A stretch of DNA of 37,240 nucleotides from Streptomyces muensis (GTDB lineage Bacteria > Actinomycetota > Actinomycetes > Streptomycetales > Streptomycetaceae), in assembly GCF_021474425.1 (NCBI RefSeq), contig NZ_JAKEIP010000064.1:1-37240 (forward strand), given 5' to 3'. How positions within the stretch are numbered: position 1 is the stretch's first letter; each line of letters begins with the position of its first letter. Shown here in pieces: positions 16,468 to 24,974 of the stretch. The notes below the pieces were generated by a model, which worked only from the letters and a program-made list of their open reading frames with translations, had not been told where the DNA came from and did not search any database. Made by a program: the position numbers and the translations under genes.

Positions 16468-17472
16468 TCAGTGCACGGGTTCGGCGATGTGCTGCGTACC
16501 GATCCGCTTGCGGAAGACCCAGTAGGTCCAGCCCTGGTAGAGCATCACGATCGGCGTGGCGATCACGGCGCACCAGGTCATGATCTTCAGGGTGTAGGGG
16601 CTCGACGAGGCGTTGGTGACCGTGAGGCTCCACTCGTCATTGAGCGAGGAAGGCATGACGTTCGGGAAGAGCGTCAGGAAGAGCATCGCCACGGCGGCCA
16701 CGATGGTGACGCCGGAGAAGGCGAACGACCATCCTTCACGCCCGGCTTGGTTCGCCACCAGCGCCGCCACCAGCGCGGCCACGGCCACGGCGAACGCCAC
16801 CAGGCTCTTGCCGTCCCCGTTCTCGATCTGCGTCCACAGCATGAAGATCAGCGCGAGTACGGCGGCGACAAGCCCGACCCACAGGGCCAGCTTCCGCGCC
16901 CGCTCCCGGATCTCCCCGACGGTCTTCAGCGCGGTGAACACCGCACCGTGGAAGGTGAACAGCGTCAGCGTCACCAGACCGCCGATGAGCGCGTACGGGT
17001 TGAGCAGGTCCAGCACATTGCCGACGTACTCATGGCTCTGGTCGAGCTTCACGCCCCGCACGATGTTGCCGAAGGCGACGCCCCACAGGAACGCCGGGAT
17101 CAGCGAGCACCAGAAGATGGCGTGCTCCCAGTTGCGCTGCCAGTTCTCCTCGGGCCGCTTCGCCCGGTACTCGAAGGCGACACCCCGGACGATCAGGGAG
17201 ACCAGGATCACCAGCAGAGGCAGGTAGAAGCCCGAGAAGAGCGTGGCGTACCACTCGGGGAAGGCGGCGAAGGTGGCACCGCCCGCCGAGAGCAGCCACA
17301 CCTCGTTGCCGTCCCAGACCGGGCCGATGGTGTTGATCAGCACCCGCCGCTCGGGCCGGTTGCGGGCGAGCAGCTTGGTGAGGACACCGACCCCGAAGTC
17401 GAAGCCCTCCAGAAAGAAGTAGCCGATCCACAGGACGGCGATCAGGACGAACCAGACGTCGTGCAGTTCCAT
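16468..17472 (-). CDS. cydB: Cytochrome bd oxidase subunit II (334 aa)
   Basis: The non-heme partner of CydA in the bd-type quinol oxidase, a membrane complex that reduces O2 with high affinity. The N-terminal hallmark WIGYFFLEGFDFGVG is present, followed by GPVWDGNEVWLLSAGGATF and FPEWYATLFSGFYLPL, both strongly conserved in CydB. About eight to nine membrane segments are visible and the length matches the family. The ATG at 17472 is 20 bp after the cydA stop with GAGGGAG before it. Third member cydDC follows at once. Confidence 0.96.
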   Translation of the reverse strand: MELHDVWFVLIAVLWIGYFFLEGFDFGVGVLTKLLARNRPERRVLINTIGPVWDGNEVWLLSAGGATFAAFPEWYATLFSGFYLPLLVILVSLIVRGVAFEYRAKRPEENWQRNWEHAIFWCSLIPAFLWGVAFGNIVRGVKLDQSHEYVGNVLDLLNPYALIGGLVTLTLFTFHGAVFTALKTVGEIRERARKLALWVGLVAAVLALIFMLWTQIENGDGKSLVAFAVAVAALVAALVANQAGREGWSFAFSGVTIVAAVAMLFLTLFPNVMPSSLNDEWSLTVTNASSSPYTLKIMTWCAVIATPIVMLYQGWTYWVFRKRIGTQHIAEPVH

Positions 17473-17492
17473 GACAGTGCAGCTCCCTCGGC

Positions 17493-19001
17493 CTAGTACG
17501 AGAAGGCCATCGGCTTGTCGGCGTCACGGGAGTCGCCGCCGATCTTCGTGGGCGGGTTCAGGTCGGCCTCGGTGAGCTCGGGCGGGCCGGCCTTGACGTA
17601 CTTCACGAGCAGCTTGACCTCGACGACGGCGAGGATGGCGTACAGCGCGGTGAAGACGATCATCGAGGTGAGGACCTCGCCCTGGGAGACACCGGGGGAG
17701 ACCGCGTCGCGGGTGCGCAGGACGCCGTAGACGACCCAGGGCTGACGGCCCATCTCGGTGAAGATCCAGCCCCAGGAGTTGGCGATCAGCGGGAAGCCCA
17801 GGGTCAGCACGGCGATACGCCAGTACCACTGGGTGAGCTTCGGGCCGAGGGCCTTGTGGGGCAGCAGCACGAGATGCGGCACCTCGTCGTCACCGACCCT
17901 CAGGTGCTGCGGCAGCATGAACTTCTTGCGGGTCAGCCAGAGTCCGAGCAGACCGATGGCGAACGACGTCATACCGAAGCCGATCATCCAGCGGAAGCCC
18001 CAGTAGGCGACGGGGATGTTGGGCCGGTAGTCGCCGGGACCGTACTTCTCCTGCTCGGCCTTGTTGACGTCGTTGATACCGGGGACGTACGAGCTGAAGT
18101 CGTCCTTGGCCAGGAAGGACAGCAGGCCGGGGATCTCGATGGCGACCTTGTTGTGGCCCTTGTCGACATCGCCGTAGGCGAAGACGGAGAAGGGCGCCGG
18201 CGCCTCGCCGTCCCACAGGGCCTCGGCGGCGGCCATCTTCATCGGCTGCTGCTCGTACATGATCTTGCCGAGGACGTCACCGCTGATCGCGGTGAGCATG
18301 CCGCCGATGACGACGGTGACCAGGCCGAGCCTGAGCGAGGTCTTCATCTCGCGGATGTGCTTCTTGCGCAGCAGATGGAAGGCGGAGATGCCGACCATGA
18401 ACGCGCCACCGGTGAGGAAGGCCGCCGAGAGGGTGTGGAAGGCCTGGGCGAGCGCGGTGTTCTGGGTCAGTACGAGCCAGAAGTCGGTGAGCTCGGCCCG
18501 TCCCTTGGCCTCGTTGATCCGGTAGCCGACGGGGTGCTGCATCCAGGAGTTGGCCGCCAGGATGAAGTACGCCGACAGGATCGTGCCGATGGAGACCATC
18601 CACATACAGGCCAGGTGGATCTTCTTCGGCAGCTTGTCCCAGCCGAAGATCCACAGGCCGATGAAGGTCGACTCGAAGAAGAAGGCGATCAGCGCCTCGA
18701 AGGCCAGCGGCGCCCCGAAGACGTCACCCACGAAGCGGGAGTAGTCGGACCAGTTCATGCCGAACTGGAACTCCTGCACGATGCCGGTGACCACGCCCAT
18801 CGCGATGTTGATCAGGAAGAGCTTGCCCCAGAACTTCGTCGCCCTGAGGTACTTCTCCTTCTCCGTGCGCACCCAGGCGGTCTGCAGGCCGGCCGTGAGG
18901 GCTGCCAGCGAGATCGTCAGGGGGACGAACAGAAAGTGGTAGACGGTGGTGATACCGAACTGCCAGCGCGCCAGAGTCTCCGGCGCCAAAGCCAGGTCCA
19001 C
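17493..19001 (-). CDS. cydA: Cytochrome bd oxidase subunit I (502 aa)
   Basis: The heme-bearing subunit of cytochrome bd. WQFGITTVYHFLFVPLTI supplies the heme b595 His; GIVQEFQFGMNWSDYSRFVG (split GIVQEFQFGMNW and SDYSRFVG) and FFFESTFIGLWIFGW are conserved core helices. GRQPWVVYGVLRT is the quinol-site motif. The Q-loop is of modest length, closer to the short-loop class. It begins with GTG at 19001 after AAGGAG with a spacer of about 9 nt. First gene of cydA-cydB-cydDC. A Rex operator lies 20-45 bp upstream, implying induction when NADH/NAD+ rises under low oxygen. Confidence 0.97.
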   Translation of the reverse strand: MDLALAPETLARWQFGITTVYHFLFVPLTISLAALTAGLQTAWVRTEKEKYLRATKFWGKLFLINIAMGVVTGIVQEFQFGMNWSDYSRFVGDVFGAPLAFEALIAFFFESTFIGLWIFGWDKLPKKIHLACMWMVSIGTILSAYFILAANSWMQHPVGYRINEAKGRAELTDFWLVLTQNTALAQAFHTLSAAFLTGGAFMVGISAFHLLRKKHIREMKTSLRLGLVTVVIGGMLTAISGDVLGKIMYEQQPMKMAAAEALWDGEAPAPFSVFAYGDVDKGHNKVAIEIPGLLSFLAKDDFSSYVPGINDVNKAEQEKYGPGDYRPNIPVAYWGFRWMIGFGMTSFAIGLLGLWLTRKKFMLPQHLRVGDDEVPHLVLLPHKALGPKLTQWYWRIAVLTLGFPLIANSWGWIFTEMGRQPWVVYGVLRTRDAVSPGVSQGEVLTSMIVFTALYAILAVVEVKLLVKYVKAGPPELTEADLNPPTKIGGDSRDADKPMAFSY

Positions 19002-19022
19002 GTCGCCGCTCCTTACTACCGC

Positions 19023-19047
19023 TTGTGAAAGCGTTCACATTCACAAG
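19023..19047. promoter_or_regulatory. Rex operator upstream of cydA
   Basis: TTGTGAAAGCGTTCACAT (19023-19040) matches the Rex consensus TTGTGAA-N4-TTCACAA closely. A further TTCACAA half-like sequence follows (to 19047). Rex is the known redox regulator of the cyd operon in S. coelicolor. The position just before the cydA start fits repression. Confidence 0.9.
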
Positions 19048-19118
19048 CAATTATGCAGCACCCCTCCTCGACCCCTCAAAGGGGGGTACCTCCTCGGCCC
19101 CAACCCCTTGGCGCGGAC

Positions 19119-19135
19119 TTCAACATATTGTTGAA
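19119..19135. promoter_or_regulatory. 17-bp inverted repeat, probable operator
   Basis: TTCAACA-TAT-TGTTGAA has perfect 7-bp arms. It ends 8 bp before the start of the cyclophilin-like gene and about 80 bp from the Rex site. AT-rich and distinct from Rex, it looks like the operator of an unidentified regulator. Confidence 0.6.
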
Positions 19136-19143
19136 TCAGCGGC

Positions 19144-19536
19144 ATGCAGACACCGACGCCGACCCACATACGGATCTCCTGGCCTGCAGGGCACCTCACC
19201 GCGACCCTCGACGACACCCCGACGACGCAGGCCCTCGCCAAGGCTCTGCCCCTCGTCTCCACCGCCCGCACCTGGGGCGAGGAGGTCTACTTCGACACGG
19301 GCATCGCCGTTCCACGTGAAACCAACGCCCGGCAGGTGGTCGAGCCGGGCACGGTCGCCTTCTGGACCGACGGCGACGCGCTCGCCCTCCCCTACGGCCC
19401 CACACCGATCTCGCGAGGCGACGAGTGCCGCCTCGCGAGCCCGTGCAACGTCCTGGGCCACCTCGACGGCGACCCTCGCCTGTTGGCGACCGTCCGCGAC
19501 GGCGACCCCGTGCGCGTGGAACTCGTGGACGCCTGA
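19144..19536 (+). CDS. Cyclophilin-like fold protein (130 aa)
   Basis: Resembles the small bacterial cyclophilin-like family (TM1367/DUF3830-type) in WGEEVYFDTGI near residue 45, EPGTVAFWTDGDALALPYG near 67 and RLASPCNVLGHLDGD near 97, plus the closing DGDPVRVEL. These proteins share the cyclophilin barrel but often lack the prolyl isomerase catalytic Arg, and their role is unknown. The ATG at 19144 has no strong ribosome binding site. An internal parS-like site lies in codons 56-60. It stands between divergent cydA and convergent hisC-type gene (15-bp gap) and has its own likely operator. Confidence 0.8.
   Translation: MQTPTPTHIRISWPAGHLTATLDDTPTTQALAKALPLVSTARTWGEEVYFDTGIAVPRETNARQVVEPGTVAFWTDGDALALPYGPTPISRGDECRLASPCNVLGHLDGDPRLLATVRDGDPVRVELVDA
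19309..19322. promoter_or_regulatory. parS-like site (13/14)
   Basis: GTTCCACGTGAAAC differs from the parS consensus at one base. It is intragenic, within the cyclophilin-like gene. Confidence 0.7.
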
Positions 19537-19551
19537 CCGGCTTACGAAGCT

Positions 19552-20631
19552 CTACAGCTCCTTGCGGAAGCCTTCCGCCACCTTCAGGAAGATGTCGTTC
19601 GCCTCGGCCTCCCCGACCGTCACCCGCACACCCTCGCCCGGGAACGGTCGGATCACCACGCCCGCCTGCTCACAGGCCTGAGCGAAGGCCACCGTGCGGT
19701 CCCCCAGCCGCAGCCACACGAAGTTGGCCTGGGTCTCGGGCACCGTCCAGCCCTGAGCGCGCAGCCCGTCGACCACGCGGTTGCGCTCGCACACCAACGA
19801 GCCGACCCTGCCGATCAGTTCGTCCTCGGCACGCAGCGAGGCGATGGCCGCCTCCTGCGCGATCTGGCTCACCCCGAAGGGCACGGCCGTCTTGCGCAGC
19901 GCCGCCGCGACCGGCTCCTGGGCGATGGCGAAGCCGACACGGAGGCCGGCCAGGCCGTACGCCTTGGAGAACGTCCGCAGGACACAGACGTTGGGCCGCT
20001 CACGGTAGATCTCCACACCGTCCGGCACCTCGGGGTCACGGATGAACTCGCGGTACGCCTCGTCCAGCACCACCAGGACATCGCCAGGCACCCGGTCGAG
20101 GAACCGCTCCAGCTCGGCACGCCTGACGACCGTGCCCGTCGGGTTGTTGGGGTTGCAGACGAAAATCAGCCGGGTGCGGTCGGTGATGGCGGCGGCCATC
20201 GCGTCCAGGTCGTGCACATCGCCCGGGGTCAGCGGCACCTGGACGGACGTGGCACCGCTGATCTGCGTGATGATCGGGTACGCCTCGAAGGACCGCCAGG
20301 CGTAGATGACCTCGTCGCCGGGGCCGGCGGTGGACTGGATCAGCTGCTGGGCGACGCCGACCGAGCCGGTGCCGGTCGCCAGATGGGAGGCCGGGACGCC
20401 GAAGCGCTCGGACAGCTCGTTCATCAGGCCCGTGCACATCATGTCCGGGTAGCGGTTGAAGGACGAGGCCGCGGCCGTCACGGTCTCCATCACGCCGGGC
20501 AGCGGCGGATAGGGGTTCTCGTTGGAGGACAGCTTGTAGGCCACCGGGCCACCGGCCGCGGCAGGCTTGCCCGGCTTGTAGGTGGGGATACCCTCCAGCT
20601 CGGCGCGCAGCTTGGGGCTCGTCTCGCTCAC
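19552..20631 (-). CDS. hisC: PLP-dependent aminotransferase, HisC type (359 aa)
   Basis: A fold-type I aminotransferase of the histidinol-phosphate/aromatic amino acid group. It has SSNENPYPPLPG near the N-terminus, IFVCNPNNPTGT, the Asp/Tyr pair in VVLDEAYREF, the PLP Lys in RTFSKAYGLAGLRVGFA and a C-terminal Arg in GVRVTVG. Such genes away from the his operon are often aromatic aminotransferases (pat), so the symbol is provisional. The GTG at 20631 after GAGGAGG is chosen over an in-frame ATG 60 bp upstream whose extension is Gly-rich and unlike the family. Confidence 0.87.
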   Translation of the reverse strand: MSETSPKLRAELEGIPTYKPGKPAAAGGPVAYKLSSNENPYPPLPGVMETVTAAASSFNRYPDMMCTGLMNELSERFGVPASHLATGTGSVGVAQQLIQSTAGPGDEVIYAWRSFEAYPIITQISGATSVQVPLTPGDVHDLDAMAAAITDRTRLIFVCNPNNPTGTVVRRAELERFLDRVPGDVLVVLDEAYREFIRDPEVPDGVEIYRERPNVCVLRTFSKAYGLAGLRVGFAIAQEPVAAALRKTAVPFGVSQIAQEAAIASLRAEDELIGRVGSLVCERNRVVDGLRAQGWTVPETQANFVWLRLGDRTVAFAQACEQAGVVIRPFPGEGVRVTVGEAEANDIFLKVAEGFRKEL

Positions 20632-20860
20632 CGCAGTCCTCCTCGCGACCACCGGCGGCCCATCACCACCGCCGGCTCCAATACTTCTCACCTTATGAGG
20701 ATTCGGCGCCGATGCGTACAGGTGCGGAGCCCTGTCTCCTGACCTCCTGCCGACCCATGCCGACCCGCTCCGCCCCGTGCCGATTCCTTCCGAGCCCTGC
20801 TGAACCCATCTGCCACACCTGCATCAGGGGCATCCGCGTACGAAGGCGTACGAATTAGGG

Positions 20861-20887
20861 GGCGCATCACACATATATCTATGCGCC
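20861..20887. promoter_or_regulatory. Spaced inverted repeat in the hisC-LacI intergenic region
   Basis: GGCGCAT and ATGCGCC are perfect 7-bp arms around an AT-rich 13-bp spacer (CACACATATATCT). A 9-bp direct repeat GCGTACGAA occurs twice just upstream (about 20836-20854). The 20,632-21,037 interval has no convincing gene; these are its only structured parts, probably promoter or operator elements for one of the divergent genes. Confidence 0.4.
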
Positions 20888-21037
20888 GGTGGCTCACGCC
20901 CTGGCGCGCATCACCCGTGAAGGTGAGTTGAGACCTCTTCGAAACATCGGGCACTTGGCAGGCCCATGCGTGCCGACAAGTCACGTCTTGCCATTGGATC
21001 GTTCAACTCCCTTGCTTTCAAAGGAGTTTGACGCCTG

Positions 21038-21100
21038 ATGACCTTGCAGAAACGTGCCTGTCAACGGCTGCATATGCGTCCGCACTACCCCACCGAATGA
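21038..21100 (+). CDS. Possible 20-aa leader peptide upstream of the LacI gene
   Basis: An ATG at 21038 follows a strong AAAGGAG, though with an 11-nt spacer, and opens a 20-codon frame (starts MTLQKRACQ, ends HYPTE) that stops 20 bp before the LacI-family start. It is basic and contains one Cys and two His. It could be an attenuator leader for the regulator or chance. No homolog is recalled with confidence. Confidence 0.35.
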   Translation: MTLQKRACQRLHMRPHYPTE

Positions 21101-21119
21101 GCCCTACTATCGGCTCGCC

Positions 21120-22232
21120 ATGACAGCAGCAGGGAAGCACCAGGTGAGCCGCGCGGAAACCTCACGTCGAGGCAGTCGGCCCGGTCGGGCGGGCATCAGA
21201 GACGTGGCGGCCGCCGCCGGGGTCTCCATCACGACCGTCTCCGACGCCCTCAACGGAAAGGGCCGGCTCCCCGACGCCACCCGACGCCATGTCCGCGAGG
21301 TCGCCGACCGGCTGGGCTACCGCCCGTCGGCCGCCGCCCGGACACTCCGAACCGGCAAGTCAGGACTCATCGGCCTGACCGTGACGACATACGGGGATGA
21401 ACCTTTCACCTTCACCGAGTTCGCGTACTTCGCCGAGATGGCCCGCGCCGCCACCTCGGCCGCGCTCGCCCGCGGCTACGCCCTCGTGATCCTCCCCGCC
21501 ACCTCGCGCCACGACGTCTGGTCGAACGTCGCCCTCGACGGCACGGTCGTCATCGATCCGTCCGACCAGGACCCCGTCGTCAGCGAGCTGGTCAGACAGG
21601 GCCTCCCGGTCGTCTCCGACGGCCGCCCGGCCGGTTCCCTCCCGGTCACCGCCTGGGTCGACAACGACCACGAGGCCGCCGTGCTCGGCATCCTCGACCA
21701 CCTGGCCGACGCCGGTGCCCGCAGGATCGGCCTGCTCACGGGCACCACGACGGACACCTACACCCATCTGTCGACTACCGCGTATCTGCGCTGGTGCGAA
21801 CGGGTCGGCCAGGACCCGGTGTACGAGGCCTACCCGGCGCACGACCCGTGCGCGGGCGCCGTCGCGGCCGACCGGCTGCTCGCCCGGCCCGACCGGCCCG
21901 ACGCGGTCTACGGCCTGTTCGACCCGAACGGCACCGACCTGCTCGCCGCCGCGCGCCGCTACGGCCTGCGCGTACCGGACGACCTGCTTCTGGTGTGCTG
22001 CAGCGAGTCAACGGTGTACGCCAACACCGAGCCGCCCATCACCACGCTCTCCCTCAAGCCGCGCCGCATCGGCACGGCAGTGGTCCAGCTCCTCATCGAC
22101 GCCATCGAGGGGGTCGATTCGGACCACCCGGTCGAGCAGGTGATACCGACCGAGCTGATCGTGCGTACCTCGTCCCAGCGACGTCCTCCGCGAACGACGG
22201 TCAGCCCGCCCCGGTCGCCCGAGGAACGGTAG
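21120..22232 (+). CDS. LacI family transcriptional regulator (370 aa)
   Basis: The N-terminal LacI helix-turn-helix is complete: IRDVAAAAGVSITTVSDALN, then GKGRLPDATRRHVREVADRLGYRPS (in parts) and the hinge helix AAARTLRTGKSGLIGL. The C-terminal periplasmic-binding-like domain (about 80-350) would bind a small effector, often a sugar. RAGIRDV is preceded by about 25 basic residues. ATG at 21120 has a TACTAT element 11 bp upstream and may be leaderless; GTG at 21144 after AGGGAAG is an equally good alternative. Its targets cannot be read; neighbours do not include a sugar transporter. Confidence 0.85.
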   Translation: MTAAGKHQVSRAETSRRGSRPGRAGIRDVAAAAGVSITTVSDALNGKGRLPDATRRHVREVADRLGYRPSAAARTLRTGKSGLIGLTVTTYGDEPFTFTEFAYFAEMARAATSAALARGYALVILPATSRHDVWSNVALDGTVVIDPSDQDPVVSELVRQGLPVVSDGRPAGSLPVTAWVDNDHEAAVLGILDHLADAGARRIGLLTGTTTDTYTHLSTTAYLRWCERVGQDPVYEAYPAHDPCAGAVAADRLLARPDRPDAVYGLFDPNGTDLLAAARRYGLRVPDDLLLVCCSESTVYANTEPPITTLSLKPRRIGTAVVQLLIDAIEGVDSDHPVEQVIPTELIVRTSSQRRPPRTTVSPPRSPEER

Positions 22233-22476
22233 AAACAGGCTCCGGGGGAGCGCTGGAGCCAGGTCGAGGAGTGACGGCAGCGAGGTCGTCGAGCGGCCTA
22301 AGCCCGGCCCAATCGGGGCGAAAGCCGCGGTGAACAGGAGTCCTGCTCCGATTCACCACCCCTGGGTCATCACATGGCGCGATCGGCATTCCTATGATGG
22401 GCGCACGACACCCGCGGGCCGCTGCGACCAGGCAGTCCGATGCGGTGCAGCTGCGGCGCGATGGTGGAGGGGTCTG

Positions 22477-23553
22477 ATGACTCAGGGGGCCGGTCAGGGA
22501 CCCGAGGTGGAGCGGACGGCGACGTTGCGCGACTTCCGGGTGCCCGCTTACGTGCACGAGACCGGCCCGTACGCCCACAGCACACACCCGGGCGAGGTCA
22601 CCCCGCTCGCCGACGAGGCCTACCCGGAGGGTTACACGCCCACCCAGCGAGACCTTCCCGTGATCAATCGCGGCGACACTGTCCAGGTGAACGTCGACCC
22701 CGCCTCCCTGTCGGCCCCGCAGCCGGTGGACCGCCCCGGACCGCTGTTCGTCGTCGGCGACGTGCACGGCTATCTCGACGAGCTGGTGGCCGCCCTCCAG
22801 GAGAAGGGCCTCATCGACGCGGCGGCGAACTGGTGCGCCGGCACCGCCCGCCTCTGGTTCCTCGGCGACTTCACCGACCGCGGCCCCGACGGCATCGGCG
22901 TCATCGACCTCGTGATGCGACTGTCCGCGGAGGCTGCCGCGGCCGGCGGCTACTGCAAGGCCCTGATGGGCAACCACGAGCTGCTGCTGATCGGCGCCAA
23001 GCGGTTCGGCGACACCCCCGTCAACTCGGGCGCGGGCACCGCCACTTTCCAGGCCGCCTGGCTGCTCAACGGCGGCCAGAAGACCGACATGGACCGCCTC
23101 CAGGACCACCATCTGCAGTGGATGTCCCGGCTGGACGCCATGGAAGAGGTCGACGGCCATCTGCTCGTGCACTCGGACACCACCGCCTATCTCGACTACG
23201 GCGACTCGATCGAGGCCGTCAACGACACCGTCCGCGAGACACTCACACGCAACGACGCCGACGAGGTCTGGGATCTCTTCCGCAAGTTCACCAAGCGCTT
23301 CTCCTTCCGCGACGAGGGCGGCGCCGACCATGTGCGCTCCCTGCTCGATACGTACGGCGGCACCCGCATCGTTCACGGCCACAGCCCCATTCCCTACCTG
23401 AAGGGCGAAGTCGGCTCCGAGGAGGGCGAGGACAGCGGCGGACCCCTGGTCGAAGGGCCGCACGTCTACGCCGAACGCCTCGCCATCGCGATGGACGGCG
23501 GCGTGACCATGGCCGGAAAGCTACTGGTCCAGCAACTTCCCCTGGATATCTGA
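22477..23553 (+). CDS. Calcineurin-like metallophosphoesterase (358 aa)
   Basis: A two-metal phosphoesterase. The block order is complete: GDVHGY (about residue 90), GDFTDRGPDG (about 130), GNHELLL (about 167), a His in LLVHSDT and GHSPIPY near 300. All the standard metal ligands are seen. The first 85 residues are an extra segment without clear homology. Substrate is unknown; PPP-type Ser/Thr phosphatase and nucleotide hydrolase are both open. The ATG at 22477 has GTGGAGGGG before it, preferred to the ATG at 22330. The 244-bp gap upstream contains no gene. Confidence 0.87.
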   Translation: MTQGAGQGPEVERTATLRDFRVPAYVHETGPYAHSTHPGEVTPLADEAYPEGYTPTQRDLPVINRGDTVQVNVDPASLSAPQPVDRPGPLFVVGDVHGYLDELVAALQEKGLIDAAANWCAGTARLWFLGDFTDRGPDGIGVIDLVMRLSAEAAAAGGYCKALMGNHELLLIGAKRFGDTPVNSGAGTATFQAAWLLNGGQKTDMDRLQDHHLQWMSRLDAMEEVDGHLLVHSDTTAYLDYGDSIEAVNDTVRETLTRNDADEVWDLFRKFTKRFSFRDEGGADHVRSLLDTYGGTRIVHGHSPIPYLKGEVGSEEGEDSGGPLVEGPHVYAERLAIAMDGGVTMAGKLLVQQLPLDI

Positions 23554-23746
23554 GCGTTCACCGGGCAGACGCCCCCTCATCGCGCAGTGACGGAAGACGG
23601 CGCAGGCCAGGGCCCAATTTTGGCAAACCCCCTGTCACCGTGTGCCGTCACCGCTCTACCATCGGCTTATCCGTAGCAGGCTCCCCTCCGTTTCTGCCCG
23701 ACGGCTCGTTGGCATGCGAGCCCCAAGCCCTACGGAGCATCGGGGG

Positions 23747-24613
23747 ATGCACATGAACAGCGTTCCGCAGCACCTGCACAGCGAGGACCGCCAGGAATAC
23801 GAGCGGATCCTCGATGAGGCGCTGCGCTCCGCACCACACCGCCCGGAACTGACCGCTGTCGGACAGCGGCTCAACCCCGAACAGCTGCGCACCATGGCGC
23901 TGAACGCCACCGCACTCATCACGGCGGCCGCGGCGACCGAGTACCAGCACTATGTGAAGGTCCGCGAGGAACTGCGCCAGCCGGCGCCGTCCACCCCGTC
24001 GTCCAACCGTGAGTCCGGCTCCTCCGAGTCGGGCACGAGCGCGATGGGGCTCGCCACCACCATGGGAGAAGTCGCCGAGACGGCCGGGCCCGGCGTGATC
24101 GCCGTGCTCGCCGTCCTGGCACCCGTCCTCGCAGGCACCGCCGCGGGGATCTTCCTGCTCGTCGGTTACATCCTGAAGATGTTCGACCCCGAGCCGGCGT
24201 TCGCCCAGACGATGCTCACCACCGGATGGGTGTTCGGTGCCGTCGCGGCGGCCGCGATCCTGGTCGCCGCCGTCGGGCTCCTGCTCACCGCCCTGCGCAA
24301 CCGCCCGGCATTCGACGGCGGCCCGTACGGCGAACTGAGCGAGGAGGTCGCCCGAGCCCGGGAAGCCTGGCGCGAGGCCCTGCTGGAGCGCGGCATCCTG
24401 CCCTTCCTGCGGGAGGCACTCGCCGAGCCCGGCGCGGCATCGGTCCTGCACCGCACGCCACCGTCGCCGGCCGGCCGTATCCCGAACCTCGGCTACGACC
24501 GCCCGGGTTTCAGCAGCCCGGACGACGGCGGCTCCCGTGGCTCACGGACGGGTTACACCAGCCCGGACTACACGAGCCCGGAGTTCGGAGGGCCGGAACA
24601 CCAGCCGGAGTAG
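23747..24613 (+). CDS. Hypothetical protein with two membrane segments (288 aa)
   Basis: No family recognised with confidence. The N-terminal 90 residues are hydrophilic and helical (EDRQEYERILDEALRSAP), followed by a Ser/Pro linker. Two membrane segments follow: GVIAVLAVLAPVLAGTAAGI near residue 113 and FGAVAAAAILVAAVGLLLTA near 163. A second helical part, then a disordered tail with repeats of the type GYTSPDYTSPEFGGPE, completes it. ATGs at 23747 and 23753 are both possible, each with a G-rich Shine-Dalgarno. Monocistronic, ending at a strong terminator. Confidence 0.8.
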   Translation: MHMNSVPQHLHSEDRQEYERILDEALRSAPHRPELTAVGQRLNPEQLRTMALNATALITAAAATEYQHYVKVREELRQPAPSTPSSNRESGSSESGTSAMGLATTMGEVAETAGPGVIAVLAVLAPVLAGTAAGIFLLVGYILKMFDPEPAFAQTMLTTGWVFGAVAAAAILVAAVGLLLTALRNRPAFDGGPYGELSEEVARAREAWREALLERGILPFLREALAEPGAASVLHRTPPSPAGRIPNLGYDRPGFSSPDDGGSRGSRTGYTSPDYTSPEFGGPEHQPE

Positions 24614-24616
24614 CCC

Positions 24617-24712
24617 TTCGGCTTGCGCCCCCGCCGTAGGAGAGTCCCCACGAGGGGACCCGCCTTCGCGACGGAGCCCCGAGGAGACCTCCTCGGGGAG
24701 GCGCAAGCCGAA
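24617..24712. terminator. Nested-hairpin bidirectional terminator
   Basis: TTCGGCTTGCGCC (24617-24629) and GGCGCAAGCCGAA (24700-24712) are perfect 13-bp arms. Inside are two more hairpins: GTCCCC-ACGA-GGGGAC (24644-24659) and a 10-bp arm pair CCCCGAGGAG/CTCCTCGGGG (24677-24698). The three-way structure ends the plus-strand gene and, before integration, would also have ended thiC from the other side. Confidence 0.85.
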
Positions 24713-24768
24713 CGCCTGGGCCGCACGCCGGACACCGGGGCATGGCGCCCTGGGTCAGGACGTCGACG

Positions 24769-24897
24769 TCAGTCCGCCATCGGCAGGTACACCCTGTTGC
24801 CCGCCGCGGCGAACTCCTTCGACTTCTGAGCCATGCCCTCCTCGATCTCCTGCTGGGACCCGCCGTGTTGGCGGCGGATGTCCTGGGAGATCTTCAT
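24769..24897 (-). pseudogene. thiC: Displaced native 3' end of thiC
   Basis: The minus strand reads MKISQDIRRQHGG and continues to GNRVYLPMAD and stop, 43 codons in all. This matches the ThiC C-terminus and the end of the intact thiC at 31857. It was cut off from its 5' part by the element. It is closer to usual Streptomyces ThiC ends than the element-borne version, which indicates it is the original host end. An ATG 12 nt upstream in element DNA leaves a short open frame, unlikely to be functional. Confidence 0.93.
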
Positions 24898-24901
24898 CGA
24901 G
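24890..24901. other. attL core
   Basis: ATCTTCATCGAG is identical at both ends of the element (second copy 31996-32007). To the left lies the attB half within thiC, to the right the attP half. The attP arm is ATTAATAGAACCCTCACA at 24908-24925. The central dinucleotide inferred from symmetry is GA at 24899-24900. Confidence 0.88.
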
Positions 24902-24974
24902 TAGAGCATTAATAGAACCCTCACATGCGCTACGGTCGTTCCATCAGCCCGTTCAACGGACCGAGGGGAAGACG

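Noticed and set aside
20688..20984. 98-aa minus-strand frame upstream of the HisC-type gene
   Set aside because: No family character and no ribosome binding site; likely promoter DNA.
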